The notes under the pieces were generated by a model. That model was not told the DNA's origin, searched no databases, and saw only the letters and a program-made list of their open reading frames with translations. A DNA stretch of 10,248 nucleotides from Candidatus Thorarchaeota archaeon. Its GTDB lineage: Archaea; Asgardarchaeota; Thorarchaeia; Thorarchaeales; Thorarchaeaceae. The translations under genes were made by a program, and so were the position numbers. The stretch spans positions 1 through 10,248 of the forward strand of contig JAEORN010000270.1 of assembly GCA_016840825.1 (NCBI GenBank), given 5' to 3'. Positions 6,514-10,248 of the stretch are shown piece after piece (within the stretch, counting starts at the first letter, position 1; each line of letters begins with the position of its first letter).

Positions 6514-7239
6514 ATGACTACAGCAAGTACAAAGGACTCCTCAAAGCTGGATGCTGTTTTTCTATATATGGGAATTTTAGACTCATACGAGGCTGTTGGA
6601 ACTGAGCTAATTGGTGCAAATGTCTTGGATGAACATGTTCTTCCAAGGATGGTCTACTATGTGAAGGAATTTCTTCCAGGGATATTCTCAAATAGAACAG
6701 ATAGTGAAAGCCTTACAGCTGAACTCAAGTCATTCTTGGTAGACTTTAGTTCACGAGTCCATAGCGCACAAAGTAATCGATCAGGCGAACAGTTTACCAT
6801 GGAGGAGATTTGGAAACTCAGAGCAGCAATATTCGGTTATGAGAGTGTGTTCATTGATATCTTGGGAGATGCAGCTATCAGGGACTATGTTTTCGTTCGA
6901 ATGTCTGACATTTTGGCGTCATACCTTCCTAATTCATTGACGGATCCAAGCATACCCCTACAAGACAAGTTACAGGCATATGTGGAATATATCCGTAGGA
7001 ATGGTTTCGTAGAGTATGCGCGAGTCAAAATCGGGAAGAAAGAGATAGTAGTAGCAGCGAACAAATGTGAATTCGCTCAGATTCACGATTCTGAGGCTTA
7101 TACTAACCTTAATGTTAGATTCTGTCCATGGGGGATGATTGCATCTGCAATTATAGCAGGGCATGAAGGTAGAGAAACACTTCTGAAATCGAGTACCTTT
7201 ACTACAAGAGGCAGTGTGAGTGAGATTGAACCGAAATAG
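6514..7239 (+). CDS. Protein with internal helical duplication and C-terminal V4R/Bet3-like domain
   Basis: This 241-residue soluble protein has two parts. The N-terminal half contains a gapless internal repeat: residues 25-55 (YEAVGTELIG to YYVKEFLP) align with 109-139 (YESVFIDILG to DILASYLP), with 9 identities in 31 and many conservative matches. The C-terminal part (about 155-241) has strands and cysteines that resemble V4R/Bet3-type or methanogen-output-type small-molecule-binding domains: FVEYARVKIGKKEIVV, NKCEF with Cys185, RFCPWGMIASAIIAGHEG with Cys204, and a final strand ending VSEIEP. Such domains occur in signalling proteins and in TRAPP subunits. The family call is tentative and the ligand unknown. 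The ATG start has GGGAG 11 bases upstream. It follows the longin-roadblock gene by 75 bases and is followed, after 14 bases, by a membrane protein gene, so it is probably in one operon at least with the latter. Confidence 0.55.
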   Translation: MTTASTKDSSKLDAVFLYMGILDSYEAVGTELIGANVLDEHVLPRMVYYVKEFLPGIFSNRTDSESLTAELKSFLVDFSSRVHSAQSNRSGEQFTMEEIWKLRAAIFGYESVFIDILGDAAIRDYVFVRMSDILASYLPNSLTDPSIPLQDKLQAYVEYIRRNGFVEYARVKIGKKEIVVAANKCEFAQIHDSEAYTNLNVRFCPWGMIASAIIAGHEGRETLLKSSTFTTRGSVSEIEPK

Positions 7240-7253
7240 AAGGAGACAATGAG

Positions 7254-7691
7254 ATGCAAATTGCAATAGATCTTAACATGATTGCCATGATTGTGATGAT
7301 AACTGAAACAATTCTAGTTGTTGGATTAATGATTGGTTGGCTCTATGGAGCTAGAAGAATGGACTTCAAGACCCATCATAGAGCTGTGTATCCAATTGTC
7401 CTAATTCATTCAATAACGGTTGGACTCTGGATGATCCCAATTGCCATAGGAAGGCTTCCCATCATGCTTGCCAATCCAATGGCATACTGGTATCAGATTG
7501 TACATGATATGTTGGGCTTTGCGGGAATTACTCTTGGTATTGTGTTGGCACTTTTATACGCATTCAAGAGAAATATGCCCCTAAAGCTCCTAAAGAAGAC
7601 TCGACCAATAATGTTTCTCGCGATAGGAGTATGGGTTATTGCATTCCTTTTGGGGGTGTATTGGTTCCTTATTGGATACATCTTGATATGA
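7254..7691 (+). CDS. Four-helix membrane protein, DUF420-like, with paired histidines
   Basis: This 145-residue integral membrane protein has four hydrophobic segments at about 6-30, 42-66, 78-103 and 117-142. Histidines occur at 41 and 42 (KTHHRAVYP), 52 (LIHSI) and 84 (YQIVHDMLG), near helix ends or within helices. This reminds me of DUF420/b561-like small membrane proteins, where His residues may bind haem, but the match is weak. Positive residues (ARR, KR, KKTR) lie on the loops after helix 1 and helix 3, which would place those loops inside the cell. A clear GAAGGAG site lies 8 bases upstream of ATG 7254, and the gene follows the V4R-like gene by 14 bases, so the two are very likely co-transcribed. 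Confidence 0.6.
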   Translation: MQIAIDLNMIAMIVMITETILVVGLMIGWLYGARRMDFKTHHRAVYPIVLIHSITVGLWMIPIAIGRLPIMLANPMAYWYQIVHDMLGFAGITLGIVLALLYAFKRNMPLKLLKKTRPIMFLAIGVWVIAFLLGVYWFLIGYILI

Positions 7692-7727
7692 TTCAGGGGA
7701 TTGGTACAGGTCTTCCCTTTACGAAAA

Positions 7728-7738
7728 GTGTATAATAG
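7728..7738 (+). promoter_or_regulatory. TATA box of the zinc-ribbon gene
   Basis: AGTGTATAATA lies in the 56-base gap after the membrane protein gene. Initiation about 25 bases on, near 7757-7760, would fall beyond the TTG at 7748 and leave the GTG at 7760 or the TTG at 7769 as starts on a leaderless or nearly leaderless message. The T-rich stretch just before it (about 7711-7720) may end the upstream transcript. Confidence 0.45.
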
Positions 7739-7747
7739 CAGTGACTA

Positions 7748-8128
7748 TTGAGTGAACCGGTGCTAATATTGTCAACACCACACACTCTGGGACAACTATC
7801 CGAAAAGGAACTTCGAGACCTACAACGCCTCCGTGCGGTGAAGGAAGCACTTGATGAATATAAGCGGAAAGGCATTGATGCTGATATCCAAGTCTGCCCC
7901 AATTGCAAAAGTGCGAGATTAGTCGAACTCACATCATTCTCAGATTTAGGATATATTGGCTCATTCCAACCTGCATATTATTGTCTAGATTGTGGCTGGT
8001 TTGGAAGGTTCAATATCTATATGACAAATCGACCAGAAGATGATGCGATAATTGAGGATCTTTCAGAGTCATATCCTGAGCTGATGGAAGATTATTCAGA
8101 TGCTAAAGATCAAGATCTTGACGAATGA
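7748..8128 (+). CDS. Small zinc-ribbon protein with acidic tail
   Basis: This protein of up to 126 residues has an N-terminal helical stretch rich in Leu, Glu and Arg (LSEKELRDLQRLRAVKEALD). A zinc ribbon follows (CPNC, then CLDC about 32 residues on, about 50-85), and then a strongly acidic C-terminal tail. It is likely cytoplasmic and may bind nucleic acid or a protein partner; I do not recognise a named family. No ATG start exists. TTG 7748 is the longest option, GTG 7760 would be near the predicted transcription start, and TTG 7769 has GGTG 7 bases upstream; I cannot decide among them. Its last 26 bases overlap the convergent TIGR04076 gene. Confidence 0.65.
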   Translation: MSEPVLILSTPHTLGQLSEKELRDLQRLRAVKEALDEYKRKGIDADIQVCPNCKSARLVELTSFSDLGYIGSFQPAYYCLDCGWFGRFNIYMTNRPEDDAIIEDLSESYPELMEDYSDAKDQDLDE

Positions 8129-8426
8129 TGTAATTCTTAGAATCCACTCGAATGAGCTCTAGGACAAGAGGATTGATTGAATCAGGACATGCGTGTGTGG
8201 CCTTGCACTGATTCCCTAGCCAAGGGAGGTGTGCATTGTACATCATTGCATAGACTTTTGGAATTACAGAATATAATGCGCTGATACAGAGATTTCCTTT
8301 AATCCCAGTTTCAGTGAATAGAATCTCATCACCTACTTTGTGCCCTGCAGCACAGGTTCCTTCTTGTTTTACAACTCTGCACAGGATGTGCCATGGTTCA
8401 GACCTAATACAATTCTGTTCATTCAT
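8103..8426 (-). CDS. TIGR04076 family protein
   Basis: This 107-residue protein matches the TIGR04076 family by its conserved blocks: VKQEGTCAAGHKVGDEI (with Cys25 and His29), GNLCISALYSVIPKVYAM (Cys47), a Leu-Pro-Trp motif at 67-69 and ACPD (Cys80). The spaced Cys and His residues suggest metal or cofactor binding, but the family has no established function that I know. The N-terminal 12 residues may be an extension. ATG 8426 lacks a clear ribosome binding site. It lies 50 bases downstream of the antiporter gene on the same strand, so co-transcription is possible, and it overlaps the convergent zinc-ribbon gene by 26 bases. Confidence 0.8.
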   Translation of the reverse strand: MNEQNCIRSEPWHILCRVVKQEGTCAAGHKVGDEILFTETGIKGNLCISALYSVIPKVYAMMYNAHLPWLGNQCKATHACPDSINPLVLELIRVDSKNYIIRQDLDL

Positions 8427-8476
8427 AAGACATACTATAGATACAACACTTTAGTGTGTTTGTTTCTGGGTGTGAA

Positions 8477-9811
8477 TCAATCATCACTTGAGCAGTCCTC
8501 ATCACGAACAGATGATTTGAATGCAGTCTCAATCGTATCATTTAGAGACATCTCATGCGGTTCAAAAGGTATCCTTTCCTCAGGCAATTCTCCAGCCTTC
8601 AAGAGACTCTGTTTCACGGCTAAAGGACCAACCGCTTCCAAAACCATTGTTGATAAAGCTACAACACCAAGAATCAGGATTCCAATCTCAGCAGCAGCTC
8701 CGCCAAGAGATACAAATTGCTCTTCAATTATGAAAGATAAACCCAATGCAACGCCTGCTTGGCAAAAAAGGCATGAACCTAGATACTTCTTTAGTTTCTC
8801 ATCCTCGTGAATGATGGTTGCACCAATTCGTGTCCCAATGTATTTTGCGACACTTCTACCAGTTAGATACACAATAGAAGTGATTATGACAGTCGCAAGT
8901 GTGGTTTCAATTGTCAGAAGATGCGACATTCTTGCTCCAACTAGTACAAAGAAAATCATGAGAATTGGAGCCATTATTCGTTGAAGAAGATCAGGAACCG
9001 GCTCCAAGTCATCAGGTATTCCTCTGCTTACAACATATCCAAAAACCATTGCAGCAAAGATATCACTAAAACCTATAATGGTGATAAGACCGATAAGAAG
9101 AAAGACCATACCAAGTTCCAGTTCAAGTAGTTTAGCTCGATCATTTTCCTTTGATACAGCTACTACAAATACTAAGCCAAATAATGCACCTACAAGTGCT
9201 GAACCTGCAATTTTGATTATCGGATTTAAAAGAACCATGAGAAGACTTGTGGTCGCAGGTGCAAAAACAAACATAGCATATGCGATAGCGAAATTCGTGA
9301 GGATTACTGCGACCATATCATCAGCAGCTAAAACAAACATTAGCGATGAAGTCACGGGTCCCTTGCAGTCGCATTCCCAAACAACATCAGCTGTAGCTGC
9401 TGGAGCTGTAGCGCTTGCTATGGCCCCAAATAGGAAGGATGTATGTATCTGTTGGGTAATGAGAAAGGTTAATGCAGTTACCAGCCAAAATGCAGAAGTC
9501 GCTTCGAAAACCACAATGACCGATAGATTTCTAATTCGTCCCTTCAGATTCTCGCTCTTCAATTCATGTCCAATATTGTATCCAATAAGACCAAGGGCTA
9601 ATGATACGAATATATCCAGTGAATGGACAACTTCATCGGTAACAAGTCCTACAAGTCCTAGAATTATTCCTGCAATCATAAAGCCGAGTGTCTGAGGAAC
9701 TCCGACTTTCTTGAGAATAACAGCACCAATATAGGCTAATACGATAGCGGCACCAATAATGAACAGCAATTCGTGAGGGAGAGTTTCTTGCATTGCATAA
9801 CCGAATTCCAT
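8477..9811 (-). CDS. CPA2-family cation/proton antiporter
   Basis: This 444-residue integral membrane protein has about 12-13 hydrophobic segments over residues 15-400. It carries CPA2 hallmarks: TLGFMIAGIILG in an early helix, ASATAPAATADVV (132-143) as the broken helix 4 region, and LAADDMVAV with Asp164-Asp165 as the transport site. The two adjacent Asp are the signature of electrogenic NhaA/NapA-type exchangers rather than the Asn-Asp of electroneutral ones. GRSVAKYIGTRIGA (318-331) is the later helix with conserved basic residues. It would exchange Na+ or K+ for H+ across the cytoplasmic membrane. The tail from about 410 is hydrophilic and acidic, with no TrkA-N or TrkA-C nucleotide domain, so KefB-like ligand gating is not visible. 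ATG 9811 has no ribosome binding site. TATA-like sequence at 9841-9853 suggests a short leader. Confidence 0.88.
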   Translation of the reverse strand: MEFGYAMQETLPHELLFIIGAAIVLAYIGAVILKKVGVPQTLGFMIAGIILGLVGLVTDEVVHSLDIFVSLALGLIGYNIGHELKSENLKGRIRNLSVIVVFEATSAFWLVTALTFLITQQIHTSFLFGAIASATAPAATADVVWECDCKGPVTSSLMFVLAADDMVAVILTNFAIAYAMFVFAPATTSLLMVLLNPIIKIAGSALVGALFGLVFVVAVSKENDRAKLLELELGMVFLLIGLITIIGFSDIFAAMVFGYVVSRGIPDDLEPVPDLLQRIMAPILMIFFVLVGARMSHLLTIETTLATVIITSIVYLTGRSVAKYIGTRIGATIIHEDEKLKKYLGSCLFCQAGVALGLSFIIEEQFVSLGGAAAEIGILILGVVALSTMVLEAVGPLAVKQSLLKAGELPEERIPFEPHEMSLNDTIETAFKSSVRDEDCSSDD

Positions 9812-9840
9812 TTAGTTTAATATCTGCTGGTATTAATAGA

Positions 9841-9853
9841 CATTAAATTAAAG
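9841..9853 (-). promoter_or_regulatory. Probable TATA box of the antiporter gene
   Basis: Read on the minus strand the sequence is CTTTAATTTAATG. Transcription would start near 9823, about 12 bases before ATG 9811. This fits the lack of a ribosome binding site there and suggests a message with a very short leader. A second AT-rich element, TATTAATA at about 9830-9838, would give an almost leaderless message. Confidence 0.45.
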
Positions 9854-9891
9854 TATCGGAAAGAAACGACTCATTTGTTCATTTTACCAAC

Positions 9892-10248
9892 TTACTCATC
9901 ATTACCAATTTTATGATAGTAGTTGCAATGTGCTGAAAGAAAGCAGTCATTGCACAAAGGATTGCGTGCTTTGCAGATTTCTCTTCCATGTTTGATAAGA
10001 TTATGATTCATCGAGTATATACAATCAGAGGAAATCAGGTTTTCCAAAAGAGGCTGAGCAGCCTCCCTACTTGTATCATCTGGAATAAAGCCAAGTCGTT
10101 TTGATAAGCGCCAGACATGGGTATCAACAGGAAGAGTAGCCTTGTCAAAACAGAAGAGAAGTACAATCGCAGCTGTTTTGGGACCGACTCCGTGCAACGA
10201 TACTAGCCAGTCAGATGCGTCTTTCACAGACATTTGTTCCAAGTGGGA
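9892..10248 (-). CDS. nth: Endonuclease III-type DNA glycosylase, partial (N-terminus outside window)
   Basis: At least 118 residues of the C-terminal half of a HhH-GPD glycosylase of the endonuclease III family are present. The helix-hairpin-helix is LVSLHGVGPKTAAIVL, in which the Lys matches the catalytic Lys of endonuclease III. The catalytic Asp is in LPVDTHVWRLSKRLG. A C-x6-C-x2-C-x5-C motif near the end (CKARNPLCNDCFLSAHC) binds a 4Fe-4S cluster. The enzyme removes oxidised pyrimidines from DNA in base-excision repair. The frame continues upstream of the window edge, since codons before the in-frame TTG near 10242 are open, and the first half of the family's usual length of about 210 is missing. 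It is 80 bases upstream of the antiporter gene on the same strand, with a promoter-like sequence between them. Confidence 0.9.
   Translation of the reverse strand, partial: SHLEQMSVKDASDWLVSLHGVGPKTAAIVLLFCFDKATLPVDTHVWRLSKRLGFIPDDTSREAAQPLLENLISSDCIYSMNHNLIKHGREICKARNPLCNDCFLSAHCNYYHKIGNDE

Noticed and set aside
8444..8461. AACAC / GTGTT inverted repeat between the antiporter and TIGR04076 genes as a terminator
   Set aside because: Only five base pairs, with no clear T-tract on the minus strand.
8340..8810. Plus-strand open frame across the TIGR04076 and antiporter genes
   Set aside because: It overlaps two well-supported minus-strand genes and its translation shows no recognisable domain.
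9078..9695. Long plus-strand open frame opposite the antiporter gene
   Set aside because: It is a shadow of the antiporter gene: low-complexity Ser/Thr/Arg-rich translation with no domain, opposite a clear conserved membrane protein.

Overview
The window looks like a piece of an archaeal chromosome, most likely from an Asgard archaeon. The case rests on five things: TATA-type promoters with short leaders, GGAGG-type ribosome binding sites, an ArsR/FilR1-type regulator, surface proteins anchored by a single C-terminal membrane helix, and a protein that joins a longin-like domain to a roadblock/LC7-like domain. The last is the strongest pointer to Asgard; a Thorarchaeia-like lineage is a guess from general feel only. 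I see no rRNA, tRNA, CRISPR array, insertion sequence or phage gene.

Left part (1-4769). A small membrane protein cut by the window edge lies downstream of a membrane-anchored secreted protein with an SGNH-hydrolase-like look (202-1224), both on the minus strand. A 327-base divergent spacer separates them from a FilR1-type regulator (1552-2307, plus). That gene converges on a very acidic, Tyr/Trp-rich secreted membrane-anchored protein (2342-4177, minus), whose stop codon sits in a textbook hairpin-plus-T terminator. Upstream of it on the same strand are a membrane-tethered winged-helix protein (4263-4760) and a DinB-superfamily protein (4776-5288).

Middle part (5289-7691). Two back-to-back archaeal promoters fill the 127-base spacer between the DinB gene and the longin-roadblock gene (5416-6438, plus). 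Next come a 241-residue protein with an internal duplication and a C-terminal V4R/Bet3-like cysteine domain (6514-7239) and, 14 bases on, a four-helix membrane protein with paired histidines (7254-7691). Together they suggest an Asgard signalling or GTPase-regulator module that may report on a membrane protein. This is the most interesting part of the window.

Right part (7748-10248). A small zinc-ribbon protein (plus) overlaps tail-to-tail with a TIGR04076-family protein (minus). Upstream of the latter is a CPA2-type cation/proton antiporter with an Asp-Asp transport motif (8477-9811, minus), and finally an endonuclease III that runs off the window edge (9892 to the end, minus).

All family assignments come from reading the sequence by eye. 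The antiporter, endonuclease III, TIGR04076, DinB and FilR1 calls are firm or fairly firm. The longin/roadblock, V4R-like, SGNH-like and DUF420-like calls are inferences.
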